A stretch of DNA of 64,000 bases, from positions 213,347-277,346 of the forward strand of contig NZ_KE387005.1 in NCBI RefSeq assembly GCF_000429965.1. Reading direction: 5' to 3'. Positions 25,438 to 34,356 of this stretch are shown here, in pieces. A program made the translations under genes and the position numbers. The stretch's first letter is position 1. The number at the start of each line of letters is the position of its first letter. Source of the stretch: Desulfogranum mediterraneum DSM 13871. GTDB lineage: Bacteria; Desulfobacterota; Desulfobulbia; Desulfobulbales; Desulfobulbaceae. A model generated the notes under the pieces. The model had not been told where the DNA came from and ran no database searches. It worked only from the letters and a program-made list of their open reading frames with translations.

Positions 25438-27291
25438 TTGTCTACCAAACCAGCACAAAAAAAACGCAGCCCGGCTCGAAAAAAAAGCCGGCCAAAGAGG
25501 CGCTACAGCCATATACATCTCTGCCTGCTGCTGCTCGCCTGCGGAGGCCTGGTCACCCTGCTGATCGGCACCGGCCTGGCCTGGCTGCTGATGCTGAAGA
25601 TCCCTGATATCCGCTCCATCGACGACTACCGGCCCCAAGTGGCCACTGTCATCCTGGACCGCCACGGCAAGCCCCTGGACGCCATCTACAACCAGTATCG
25701 CCTGCTGACCCCCTTAAACAAGATGCCCAGACACCTGGCCCAGGCCTTTGTCGCCGCCGAGGACAGTCGTTTCTGGGAGCATCCCGGGGTGGACCTCTGG
25801 TCCATCGGCCGGGCCGCGGTCAACAACCTGATCAGCGGCAGGCGGAGTCAGGGGGGCTCCACCATCACCCAGCAGGTCACCCGGGCCCTGATGCTCACCA
25901 GGGAAAAGAGCTATCGCCGTAAACTGACCGAATCCATCCTGGCCTATCGGCTCAACCGGACCCTGAGCAAGGAAGAGATCCTCTACATCTACCTCAACGA
26001 GATCTACCTGGGGGCCGGGGCCTACGGGGTGGCTGCCGCGGCCCAGGTCTACTTCGGCAAGCCGCTGAATCGACTGGACCTGGCCGAGTGCGCCATCCTG
26101 GCCGGCCTGCCCCAGGCACCCAGCCGCTACTCACCGCTGAAACATCCCCAGGCTGCCAAGGCCAGACAGCGCTATGTGCTCAACCGGATGGCCGAAGAGG
26201 GCTATATCCAGCCCGCCACAGCCCGCTGGGCCTACATCCAGCCGCTGCGCTACCGCAAGGCCGGAGAAGACAAGAGCCAGAACGGCTACTTCAGCGCCTA
26301 TGTCCGCAGCCTGCTGGCCGCCCGCTACGGCAGAGAGGCGATCTTCCACCAGGGCCTGACCGTGTCCACCACCCTGGACAGCCGACTGCAGCGCCTGGCC
26401 CAGCGAGCCATCCTGGAGGGCAGCCGCCAGGTGGGCGAGCGCCAGCAAAAGACGCCGCCCCAGGGCGCCCTGGTGGCCATGGAGGCCGACAGCGGCCGTA
26501 TTCGGGCCATGGTCGGCGGCACCAACTACAGCGCCAGTCCCTTTAACCGGGCGGTGGAGGCCAAGAGGCAGCCGGGCTCGGTCTTCAAGCCCCTGATCTA
26601 TGCCGCGGCCCTGCAGCAGGGGATGAGCCTCAACCAGCAGATCAACGATGCCCCCCTGGCCATCCGCAACCGCAACGGCAGCACCTGGCGGCCCCATAAC
26701 TATGACCGCAGCTTCAGGGGACCGACCAGCCTGGCCCAGGGGTTGATCCACTCGCGCAACATCGTGGCCATCAAGCTGCTGCGCAAGACCGGAATCAAGC
26801 CGGTCATCCGCCTGGCCCGCCAGGCCGGGATCAGTACGCCCCTGGAGCCTGACCTGACCCTGGCCCTGGGCACCTCACCGGTCTCTCTTCTGGAGATGAC
26901 CGGGGCCTACAGCGCCTTTGCCGGCCAGGGGTACAGCATCCGGCCGGTCTGCATCACCTCGGTGCGCGACCATCGCGGCAGACGCCGGGCCTGGCCCCAA
27001 CCCAAAGCCCGCCAGATCATCCGGCCCGAGTCTGCCCGCTCCATCAAGGGGCTGCTCAGCCAGGCTGTCAGCCGGGGCACCGGCAGGAAGGCGGCCGGCA
27101 TCCCCGGGGCCGCGGGCAAGACCGGGACCTCCAACAACAACACCGATGCCTGGTTCATCGGCTTCAGCGGCCGGCTCCTGGCCGGCGTCTGGCTGGGCCA
27201 TGACCGCAATCAGCCCCTGGGAAAGGGCGAAACCGGCGGCCGGGCAGCGGCACCCATCTGGAAAACCTTTATGCAGGAGGCCCGACCATGA
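25438..27291 (+). CDS. Class A penicillin-binding protein (PBP1-type)
   Basis: A 617-residue bifunctional peptidoglycan synthase. A basic cytosolic tail and one membrane anchor (residues 25-55) precede the GT51 glycosyltransferase domain with AAEDSRFWEHPGVDLW and GGSTITQQVTRALM. The transpeptidase has SVFK (near residue 380), SRN (near 438) and KTGTSNNNTDAWF (near 560). The proposed start is a TTG at 25438 with a weak upstream site, so the true N-terminus is uncertain. It overlaps the next gene by 4 bases (ATGA), a sign of translational coupling. Confidence 0.93.
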   Translation: MSTKPAQKKRSPARKKSRPKRRYSHIHLCLLLLACGGLVTLLIGTGLAWLLMLKIPDIRSIDDYRPQVATVILDRHGKPLDAIYNQYRLLTPLNKMPRHLAQAFVAAEDSRFWEHPGVDLWSIGRAAVNNLISGRRSQGGSTITQQVTRALMLTREKSYRRKLTESILAYRLNRTLSKEEILYIYLNEIYLGAGAYGVAAAAQVYFGKPLNRLDLAECAILAGLPQAPSRYSPLKHPQAAKARQRYVLNRMAEEGYIQPATARWAYIQPLRYRKAGEDKSQNGYFSAYVRSLLAARYGREAIFHQGLTVSTTLDSRLQRLAQRAILEGSRQVGERQQKTPPQGALVAMEADSGRIRAMVGGTNYSASPFNRAVEAKRQPGSVFKPLIYAAALQQGMSLNQQINDAPLAIRNRNGSTWRPHNYDRSFRGPTSLAQGLIHSRNIVAIKLLRKTGIKPVIRLARQAGISTPLEPDLTLALGTSPVSLLEMTGAYSAFAGQGYSIRPVCITSVRDHRGRRRAWPQPKARQIIRPESARSIKGLLSQAVSRGTGRKAAGIPGAAGKTGTSNNNTDAWFIGFSGRLLAGVWLGHDRNQPLGKGETGGRAAAPIWKTFMQEARP

Positions 27292-27896
27292 ACCCCAACA
27301 CATCACCAGCCCACTCTCCCCCCCCTTCTCCCCTGAACCGCTACTACGAGGGCAGCATCGCCGAGAAACACGCCCTGGCCGGGGAACTGGACCATACCTG
27401 GAGCAAGGTCATCCACAGGGATCCGCAGATCCGGGAGGCCATGGCAGAACTCCAGCCAGCCATGGACCAGTTGGCCGAGATGATGGCTGCCATGGGCCTG
27501 GGCCTCCTCTGCAGCGGCTGCGCCGCCGATGAGGGAGGCGGCTGCTGCAGCGCCTTTATGGGAGGCAACACCGATGTGATCCAGCTGCTGATGAACCGCC
27601 TGCTGGGTTGTGCCCCGGACCACCGGGGAGGCAGCGAAGAGAGCTGCTGCTACCTGGGATCCAGGGGCTGCAGCTTTCTGCTCAAACCGATCTTCTGCCT
27701 CAACTACAGCTGCAGCCGGATCACGCAGGCCCTTGGCAAAGAAAAGGTGGAGAGCCTCGACCGGGCGGCCGGCCTCCTGCTCCAGCGCCAGCTTGGCCTG
27801 GAGGCCCTGTTACTCAAGGTTATCGACCGTGCCTGCCCAGAACACGACCTCCCCAGCCCAGCGCCCGAACAGCAGACCGGTGAAGGGCAGGCTTAA
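27288..27896 (+). CDS. Cysteine-rich protein of unknown function
   Basis: A 202-residue protein with 11 cysteines, mostly in CSGCAADEGGGCC, SCCYLGSRGC and FCLNYSC between residues 75 and 145. It has no signal peptide or membrane segment, so it is probably cytosolic and binds metal or an iron-sulfur cluster. The ATG overlaps the PBP stop in ATGA. No family was recognised. The coupling to a cell-wall synthase may be incidental or may hint at a redox-sensing role; this is only inference. Confidence 0.72.
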   Translation: MNPNTSPAHSPPPSPLNRYYEGSIAEKHALAGELDHTWSKVIHRDPQIREAMAELQPAMDQLAEMMAAMGLGLLCSGCAADEGGGCCSAFMGGNTDVIQLLMNRLLGCAPDHRGGSEESCCYLGSRGCSFLLKPIFCLNYSCSRITQALGKEKVESLDRAAGLLLQRQLGLEALLLKVIDRACPEHDLPSPAPEQQTGEGQA

Positions 27897-27990
27897 AAGC
27901 GCTGGTCTTTCAAGACGATACACTATATAGTACAAGGTATACTCAGCTCTACGCAGGTACAGCGGCACCAACCTTCAGGGAGGAAGCATC

Positions 27991-28263
27991 ATGGTTGACA
28001 TCATCATCGGCTCCATCCAGCCCACCGGAACAGAGGCAGGCAAACCCGCCACCCATGATGGCACCGTGGAGGCAGAGATCCTCAACGTCCGCCCTCCCCG
28101 CCAGTCCATCAAACGCCCCGAGGGAGAGGAGCGGCGCAGGCAGTTCCGCCAGGACCCCCATAACGGTCAGGTCCTGACCCTCCTGATCCCCAACGGCATG
28201 GCCCTGCCCAAGGATCTGGACGGTCGCCGCTATAAGGTCAAGCTGCGCTTCATGAAGAAGTAA
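27991..28263 (+). CDS. Small hypothetical protein (90 aa)
   Basis: A 90-residue protein, MVDIIIGSIQPTGTEAGKPA at its start and YKVKLRFMKK at its end. AGGGAGG lies 7 bases before the ATG, supporting translation. The composition is charged and proline-rich with no membrane segment. No family was recognised. It is probably the last gene of the PBP transcription unit, because a strong terminator follows 20 bases later. Confidence 0.65.
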   Translation: MVDIIIGSIQPTGTEAGKPATHDGTVEAEILNVRPPRQSIKRPEGEERRRQFRQDPHNGQVLTLLIPNGMALPKDLDGRRYKVKLRFMKK

Positions 28264-28280
28264 GCCAAGGCACACGCCCA

Positions 28281-28320
28281 AAAAAAACCTCCCCTGCCGG
28301 CCGGCAGGGGAGGTTTTTTT
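28281..28320. terminator. Bidirectional intrinsic terminator, perfect 40-bp palindrome
   Basis: A-run, then ACCTCCCCTGCCGG joined directly to CCGGCAGGGGAGGT and a T-run. Both strands give a GC stem followed by at least seven T. It separates two convergent operons. Confidence 0.95.
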
Positions 28321-28343
28321 TTGGTGGAGGGATGGGCTGCGGC

Positions 28344-30707
28344 CTAGAAGGGCTGCATCACCCAGATCGCGCAGGGACAGGTGTCGGCACAGAAGCCGCA
28401 GGCAATGCACTTATTGTCATCGGAGACATACTCATAGTCCACCCCATCGGCACCGATCACCGCCTTGTCCTGGCGGCTGATGGCGTTGGTGGGACAGATG
28501 GTCTCACAGAGATGACAGTCGCGGCAGGAGCCGCAGCTCAGGCAGCGGGCCGCCTGCTGGTCTTCGGTCAGGGCACGGTCCTTTTCCGGATCATAGTGGG
28601 CAATGGTCAGGTCCTCGTACTTGATCAGACGCTGACTGAAGGGGAGCCAGGGCTCTCCCTTGAACTGGGCCACCAGGTACTCGGCTGTGCGCTTGCCCGC
28701 TCCCAGGGCATTGGTAGCCAGGCCCGGACGTTCCACGTCGCCCACCGCAAAGATCTGCGGATCCGTGGTCCGGCCGGTCTCGTCGGTCTTGATCCAGGAA
28801 CCGCCGGCCACCTCGACAACCTCAACCGAGGCTGGCAGAAAGGGCAGGTTGGGGATATCGCCGATGGAGATAATCACGGTCTGGGCCGGAATCAGCTCAC
28901 CCTCGGCGGTTATCAGGCCCTCGGCCGTGACCTCCCTGGTCATCACCGGCCACTGGAAGGTGGCGCCCAGGGCCTCGGCTGCATCACGCTCCTTGCCGAA
29001 TGCCAGGGGCTTCTGGATGTCAACCAGGGTGACCTGTTCCGCGCCTAAACGATAGGCCTCGGCCGCCACATCGCAGCCCACGTTACCGGCACCGATGACC
29101 ACCACCTGCTTGCCGGTGACCATGGGGGTGTCGCTCTTTGCGGCCTTGAGGTAGTCCAGGGCCGGAATCACCCGTTCATGGCCGGGAAAGGAGAGGATCT
29201 TGGGCTGGTGGGCACCGACGCCGACCACCACATAATCATACTCGGCCTTGAGCTCCTCGACCTTCTCCGGAGTCAGGCTGACCCCCAGGTTGACCTGGAT
29301 ATTCTCGCTCTTCAGGAAACGCTCCACCTCCATCTCCCAGACCGCCTTGGAGAGGCGTTCCCAGGGAATGGTCTGGGCCAGCTTGCCGCCCAGGAAGCTG
29401 TCGCGCTCATAGATATGGGCCTCCACCCCGTGGAGGGCCAGGTGCCAGGCCACGGCCATACCCGCAGGACCGCCGCCGATCACCGCCACCCGCTTGCCGA
29501 TGCCGGGCTCGGCCGCAGGAGGATCCACGGCCTGCACTGCCCGGCCCAGGACCGAAACATCGATGGAGTAGTCGACCTTTTCCCGGGAACAGTTCTGGAT
29601 GCAGAGGTTGGGACAGATGGTGCCGCAGACCGAGGCCGGGAAGGGGGTGTAGCGGAGCAGCATCTCATAGGCCTCCTCATTGCGGCCCTCGCGGATCATC
29701 CGCAGCCTGTCAATGGTGGGGATATGGATGGGGCAGTAGAAGGTACAGGGGGCGGCGGAGCTGCGGTTGGCCCAGAAGGGCTTCTTGCGGCGGAACTCGC
29801 CGGTCTCCACCACGCCGATCACGCCCCGCTCCAGGGTGGGCGCCAGATCGCGGAGGGGGTCACCACCGCCAAAGCCAGCACTCCAGATCCGCCGGCTGAA
29901 CTCTTCCATGGGCATGGGACCGGAGAACATCAGGGCCCGCTCCTGGGGAGTGATCGCCTCCAGGATGGACCACTCCGCCCGCACCGACAGGGACTCCAGC
30001 AGCTCTGGTCGCTCGATCCTCTCAAGAAACTCGGGCAGCTGAGCCATCAGCCAGGCCCAGTCCTCGTCACTGGGGGCCACCTCTTTGGCGTTGTTCCTGG
30101 AAAAGGAGTCGTCGGTCTTGCCCCGGTAGAAGATCCTGCCGCCCACCATGCCCACGCAGGGACGATAGCCCAGGACATTGTCCGGATTCTTGGCCTCCAC
30201 CCCGCAAATAACCCCGAGGCCGCCACAGTTAAACTCGGCAAAGGTATCACCCACCGAACCCAGGACCCACATCTCGGGCTTGGCATAATCGGGATTCCAC
30301 TTGGTCATGGTCAGGCCGCGGGAGCCGATGGAGCCGCCGATCATCACCCTACCGGCGGCCATGGCGTTACAGACCCCGTTGGTGGCATCGCCCTTGACCA
30401 CGATGTCTGCGCCGATGTTGAGGTAGCCCACATCATCGGAGGCCGACCCTTCACAGACGATGGTGGCCCCGGGCAACCCCATACAGCCCAACCGCTGGCC
30501 CACCGGGCCGGTGACGGTGAGATGGATCGGACGGTCCAGGGAGCCGAGACGGATACCTATATTATGCTGGCCAAAGGATTCCAAGAGCAGGGTATCTGCA
30601 GCCGCACTGGCCCCACGCACCTCCTCCTCAAAGACCTTGGAGGAGACCCGCAGATTATTTTCATCCCTGCCGCGGACGGTGACCATCTTGTTTTTTTCTT
30701 GTGTCAT
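28344..30707 (-). CDS. Glutamate synthase GXGXG-domain/GltD-like fusion with ferredoxin tail
   Basis: A 787-residue fusion. Residues 1-270 form the GXGXG beta-helix domain of the large glutamate synthase subunit (IRLGSLDRPIHLTVTGPVGQ, GGRVMIGGSIGSRG-like text). A cysteine-rich segment with CPIHIP and CGTICPNLCIQNC (about 315-375) leads into a GltD-type FAD/NAD(P)H module (VAVIGGGPAGMAVAWH near 402, VVVIGAGNVGCDVAAE near 533). The tail carries [4Fe-4S] motifs CGSCRDCHLCETICPTN and CIACGFCADTCPC. It supplies electrons and structure to the glutamate synthase encoded upstream. This is the third gene of the operon and is followed by a terminator. Confidence 0.9.
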   Translation of the reverse strand: MTQEKNKMVTVRGRDENNLRVSSKVFEEEVRGASAAADTLLLESFGQHNIGIRLGSLDRPIHLTVTGPVGQRLGCMGLPGATIVCEGSASDDVGYLNIGADIVVKGDATNGVCNAMAAGRVMIGGSIGSRGLTMTKWNPDYAKPEMWVLGSVGDTFAEFNCGGLGVICGVEAKNPDNVLGYRPCVGMVGGRIFYRGKTDDSFSRNNAKEVAPSDEDWAWLMAQLPEFLERIERPELLESLSVRAEWSILEAITPQERALMFSGPMPMEEFSRRIWSAGFGGGDPLRDLAPTLERGVIGVVETGEFRRKKPFWANRSSAAPCTFYCPIHIPTIDRLRMIREGRNEEAYEMLLRYTPFPASVCGTICPNLCIQNCSREKVDYSIDVSVLGRAVQAVDPPAAEPGIGKRVAVIGGGPAGMAVAWHLALHGVEAHIYERDSFLGGKLAQTIPWERLSKAVWEMEVERFLKSENIQVNLGVSLTPEKVEELKAEYDYVVVGVGAHQPKILSFPGHERVIPALDYLKAAKSDTPMVTGKQVVVIGAGNVGCDVAAEAYRLGAEQVTLVDIQKPLAFGKERDAAEALGATFQWPVMTREVTAEGLITAEGELIPAQTVIISIGDIPNLPFLPASVEVVEVAGGSWIKTDETGRTTDPQIFAVGDVERPGLATNALGAGKRTAEYLVAQFKGEPWLPFSQRLIKYEDLTIAHYDPEKDRALTEDQQAARCLSCGSCRDCHLCETICPTNAISRQDKAVIGADGVDYEYVSDDNKCIACGFCADTCPCAIWVMQPF

Positions 30708-30718
30708 AATATTCGCGA

Positions 30719-32359
30719 TTAACAGATATAGTTAATTTTCAGCCGCTTGGCAGCATCGGCATCATCGATTCCCAGGGCATCGGACATGCCGATGGGCAGA
30801 CTCTGCGAACGTCCCAGGGGAGCCATGACCTTCTTCATCTCGGTGCGGATGCCCATGAAGGTATCCACCACCCGCTGGGCGACATCATCGGGATCCAGTC
30901 GGCGGAACAGTTTCTCATTCTGGCTGGTGATCCCCTTGGGGCAGATCCCGGTGTTGCAGACATTACAGCGACCCAGCTCGTTGCCCAGGCAACCGGCGGC
31001 GGCCTGCATGATGTACTTGCCGATATGGACCCCGGAGGCGCCGAGCATGATCAGGGCCAGGCCGTTCTGGGTGACGTTGCCGTTCTTGCCGACACCGCCC
31101 GCCGCAAACAGGGGAATCTCGTTCTGCCTCCCCTGGGCCACCAGGTCCAGGTAACACTCCCGCAGGTTGGAGGCCACCGGATGACCGGTGGCCTGCATGG
31201 AGACGTCATAGGCAGCACCGGTGCCGCCGTCGATACCGTCGATGAGCAGGCCGCCGGCATAGGGATTGCGGACCAGGTTGTTCAAGACCGCCTTGGCCGA
31301 GGTGGAGCCGGAGATCTTGGGATAGACCGGTACCCGGAAGCCAAAGGCCATGGACATGGTCTGGATCATCTTCATCACACTCTCCTCAATGGAGTAGAGT
31401 GTCTGATGCACCGGCGGCGAGGGCAGGTCCACCCCTTCGGGCACCCCGCGCAGGCGGGCGATCAGCTTGCTGACCTTGAACCACATCAACAGACCGCCGT
31501 CACCGGGCTTGGCGCCCTGGCCGTATTTGATCTCAATGGCCGCAGGATCGCACTGCATCTCCGGGATGGCCCGGATGATCTCATCCCAGCCAAAGTAGCC
31601 TGAAGCGATCTGGAGGATGATGTACTTCAGGAAGGGCGAGCGCAGTACCCAGGGTGGACAGCCGCCCTCCCCTGTGGCCATGACCACCGGGATCCCCAGG
31701 ACCTCGTTACAGTAGGCCACGCCCTGGAGCAGACCCAGCCACATGTTGGGCGAGAGCGCCCCAAAAGACATGGAACCGATGATAAAGGGGAAAACCTCCC
31801 GGGTGGGCGGTACCCATTCGCCGCTGGCGCTCTTCTGGAGGAACTCCTCGGGCGGCAGGACCCGTCCCAGCACGGTGTTGTAGTTGAACTCATGGCGGCC
31901 GGCATCCAGGGCCGGGTCGGTGAGCATGGAGATCCGGTCAAAGGAGATCCGGTCCAGGATAGTCGTTCCCGGCATGTTGCGCCGACCGCCCCGCTTATAG
32001 GCCTCGCCCTTCTGATTGTGGAGAAAGTGGGAACGATTCTCGTTCTGATTGGGTTCCGGGCCGATGGCCTCGTTGGGGCAGACCATGGAGCACATTCCAC
32101 AACCGATGCAGCGGTGAGCAATATCGGTCTTCTGGCGGATGCCGACAAAATGGCGATACTCGTTGCCCCGCTTCTTCTTGAGCACATCGAGCTTGGGAAC
32201 CCGCTGGCGACGATAAGTCAGATAGATGGCATTGACCGGACAGACCGCCGTACATTGGCCGCAGAGGGTACAGCGATCCTCCCGGTGATGGATCACCCAG
32301 GGAAGATCGTGGTAGGTTAAGCTGCCTGGGGAAGTGTAAAGGGATCGAACTGAGACCAT
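30719..32359 (-). CDS. Glutamate synthase FMN-binding (central) domain protein with ferredoxin head
   Basis: A 546-residue archaeal-type GltB core. The N-terminus has two ferredoxin motifs, CTLCGQCTAVCPVNA (about 31) and CIGCGMCSMVCPNEA (about 87). The FMN domain shows FGALSPNMWLGLLQG, IEIKYGQGAKPGDGG, DGIDGGTGAAYDVS and a late cysteine cluster CNVCNTGICPKGI for the 3Fe-4S centre. It makes glutamate from 2-oxoglutarate and ammonia delivered from the amidotransferase gene upstream. Its start overlaps that gene by 43 bases, and it stands 11 bases before the GXGXG/GltD gene. Confidence 0.93.
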   Translation of the reverse strand: MVSVRSLYTSPGSLTYHDLPWVIHHREDRCTLCGQCTAVCPVNAIYLTYRRQRVPKLDVLKKKRGNEYRHFVGIRQKTDIAHRCIGCGMCSMVCPNEAIGPEPNQNENRSHFLHNQKGEAYKRGGRRNMPGTTILDRISFDRISMLTDPALDAGRHEFNYNTVLGRVLPPEEFLQKSASGEWVPPTREVFPFIIGSMSFGALSPNMWLGLLQGVAYCNEVLGIPVVMATGEGGCPPWVLRSPFLKYIILQIASGYFGWDEIIRAIPEMQCDPAAIEIKYGQGAKPGDGGLLMWFKVSKLIARLRGVPEGVDLPSPPVHQTLYSIEESVMKMIQTMSMAFGFRVPVYPKISGSTSAKAVLNNLVRNPYAGGLLIDGIDGGTGAAYDVSMQATGHPVASNLRECYLDLVAQGRQNEIPLFAAGGVGKNGNVTQNGLALIMLGASGVHIGKYIMQAAAGCLGNELGRCNVCNTGICPKGITSQNEKLFRRLDPDDVAQRVVDTFMGIRTEMKKVMAPLGRSQSLPIGMSDALGIDDADAAKRLKINYIC

Positions 32360-33462
32360 ATTAAGAGTTCCTTTCGTTCAGGTGGAATAATGACGGTGTG
32401 TTCCCGCATGGGCTGGAAATCGAGGGCCGGATCGCGATCAGGGACCAGGGCATCGACCCCGCACATCTCCGAGGCCATGGCCCAGGCTCCGGGACGACCG
32501 CCCACGGTGGCAGGACGCAGCTTCTTCTGGTCCATGGCCAGCATACAGGTCTCATCGGGAAGGGTAGCGATGACCGCATTGGGGCCATCGATGATCAGCC
32601 GGCGGCAGGCGGTCCTTAAGCCCTTGAGAAACTCGCCCTGGGGATGGACATCCAGTTCCTCGCTCTTTAAAGGGGTGATCACGTGTTTGTAGACTTCCAG
32701 GGGCAGCTTGAGGACCTTGGTCACGTAATGGAGGATATGGGTGAAGACCTCCGAGTCGGAGTGATAGCCCATATATCCGGGGATCTCGCGCCCTTCCAGG
32801 TACTCCTTGATGGGGATAAAGGCGGTATTCTCACCATTGGTCATGGTGGAGATGCCCTGGATAAAGAAGGGGTGACAGGCATAGAGATTGATGCCGTAGT
32901 TGGTGTTCTGCCGCCCCTGGGCCATGACCACCCTGGCCTTGATTCGGCCGTCATCCAACCCCAGGCCGTCGCCCACCTGCAGGGGCCAGCCCACCTCCTT
33001 GATGGTCACCACATCGGGCCAGAGGGAAAAGACGGTCAGGTCGCCGCCGTGATCTTCACCGTTTTTGCGCAGGGCCAGCCTGGTTTCGGTGAGGTTGAAT
33101 TCTCTCTGCTCGGTGCTCAGATACTTCCAGTCCGGGGTCTTGTAGACCCGGACCACATACTTGTAGCGATCCCGGTCCCAGGTTTCAATCACCCCGGGCC
33201 GCATCTCAAAGTCATGCTGGTATTTTAATTCAAAACCATACTCGCCCATGAAGTCGGCCATACGCTGGAGAGCAGCCTCGGTATGGGCGATCCCGGAGAG
33301 GATCACATGGTTGGGTTTGAGCTTGAAATCTTCAAACTTCACCCCGCGCAGCAACAGCCCCAGACCACTCCCGTCATAGCCCTCCTGCATGGCCTCCATG
33401 GCAGTCAGGACTTCGTAGGGGGAAAAAGGGGTGTCTGCGCTTTTTAGAGCTAATCGGCACAT
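32317..33462 (-). CDS. Glutamate synthase class II glutamine amidotransferase subunit
   Basis: A 381-residue Ntn-type glutaminase of the GATase II family, corresponding to the N-terminal domain of a normal GltB. It starts MCRLALKS, with Cys2 as the catalytic nucleophile after Met removal, and contains EGYDGSGLGLLL and YMGYHSDSEVFTH. It releases ammonia from glutamine for the FMN subunit. It is the first gene of the three-gene glutamate synthase operon, which is a domain-by-domain split of the single GltB chain found in many bacteria. The start has a short AGGAG upstream. Confidence 0.92.
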   Translation of the reverse strand: MCRLALKSADTPFSPYEVLTAMEAMQEGYDGSGLGLLLRGVKFEDFKLKPNHVILSGIAHTEAALQRMADFMGEYGFELKYQHDFEMRPGVIETWDRDRYKYVVRVYKTPDWKYLSTEQREFNLTETRLALRKNGEDHGGDLTVFSLWPDVVTIKEVGWPLQVGDGLGLDDGRIKARVVMAQGRQNTNYGINLYACHPFFIQGISTMTNGENTAFIPIKEYLEGREIPGYMGYHSDSEVFTHILHYVTKVLKLPLEVYKHVITPLKSEELDVHPQGEFLKGLRTACRRLIIDGPNAVIATLPDETCMLAMDQKKLRPATVGGRPGAWAMASEMCGVDALVPDRDPALDFQPMREHTVIIPPERKELLIWSQFDPFTLPQAA

Positions 33463-33799
33463 GCATTACTCCTGAAAAGTCGTTCTTGAAAACGGATAAA
33501 AACCAGGAAACTGGTAACCTGAGTGCACAGTACAGGCAGAACTCATTTCGCCGGCAGGGCTGTGCGGTGCTGTCGGACGAGATGTTCGCTGAATTGCGGG
33601 ACATTGAAGGTACTGAAACGGGGTCGCCCTGTCAAGAGCAAAGGAGATTTCTCTGGTTAACTCAACACGTTAGGCGATACTGATATCTAGTATCTGATAT
33701 ATCTGATGCAACCGGAAACTATCCCGGGCCTGCAGGGAAAGAGGCTGCCAAGGGGGGACAGCTGGAGCGATGAAGGCTGGGAAACAGAGAGGTGGGAAC
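33463..33799. other. Spacer upstream of the glutamate synthase operon
   Basis: The 337 bases between the amidotransferase start and tatA must contain the operon promoter. An AT-rich stretch with CTGATATCTAGTATCTGATATA (33680-33701) could be promoter-like. No gene or RNA was recognised; a plus-strand open frame here is not convincing. Confidence 0.4.
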
Positions 33800-34048
33800 T
33801 TACTTGGTCAAGACCTTGGAGAGCTTTTTGGCGCTATCCACCTTGTCCCGGACAGCGCTCACCTCACGCACCCCGGGGAGCTGCTGGCTGAGATCAAGGC
33901 CCAGGTCTTCGGCCTCGCTGAGCCCCTTTTTAAAGGAGCCCATGGCCTTACCCAGGCCGCTGCCGAGCTCGGGCAGTTTTTTGCCCCCAAAGATCACCAC
34001 GGCAAGGCCGAAGATAACGAGCAGCTCAGGGGTACCCAATCCAAACAT
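33800..34048 (-). CDS. tatA: Twin-arginine translocase subunit TatA/E, copy 1
   Basis: An 82-residue TatA family protein: one N-terminal membrane helix (ELLVIFGLAVVIFG), a FGGKKLPELGSGLGKAMGSF amphipathic helix and a charged tail. It forms the membrane-spanning pore of the Tat system for folded proteins, together with TatC encoded elsewhere. It lies 54 bases downstream of a second TatA gene. Confidence 0.93.
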   Translation of the reverse strand: MFGLGTPELLVIFGLAVVIFGGKKLPELGSGLGKAMGSFKKGLSEAEDLGLDLSQQLPGVREVSAVRDKVDSAKKLSKVLTK

Positions 34049-34102
34049 GGTCAGTCTCCTGGGAATTCAAGTAATGATGGAGGAGAGCCTGGCTCAGCGC
34101 TC

Positions 34103-34285
34103 TCAGGCCTCTTTATCCTTATCGTCCTCGATGGACTTCTTCTCTTCCTCATGCTTGGTGGCATCTTTAAAATTTTTAATGCCTTTACCGATCCCGCTGC
34201 CGATTTCCGGCAGTTTACCAGCGCCAAAGATAATAACGATAATAACCAGAATGATAATCAGTTCCGGCATTCCGAGTCCGAACAT
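34103..34285 (-). CDS. tatA: Twin-arginine translocase subunit TatA/E, copy 2
   Basis: A 60-residue TatA family protein: [20 protein letters not shown] membrane helix, [19 protein letters not shown] amphipathic helix and an acidic tail. It is shorter than copy 1 and clearly divergent in the tail, so the two may form mixed complexes or serve different conditions. No TatB-like longer protein and no TatC are visible in the window. Confidence 0.93.
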   Translation of the reverse strand: MFGLGMPELIIILVIIVIIFGAGKLPEIGSGIGKGIKNFKDATKHEEEKKSIEDDKDKEA

Positions 34286-34356
34286 GAGGATACCTCAGTA
34301 AAAATTAACTCAAGAAAATATAGACGGTCAATAATAGCACTATGGTCGGGGCCGTG

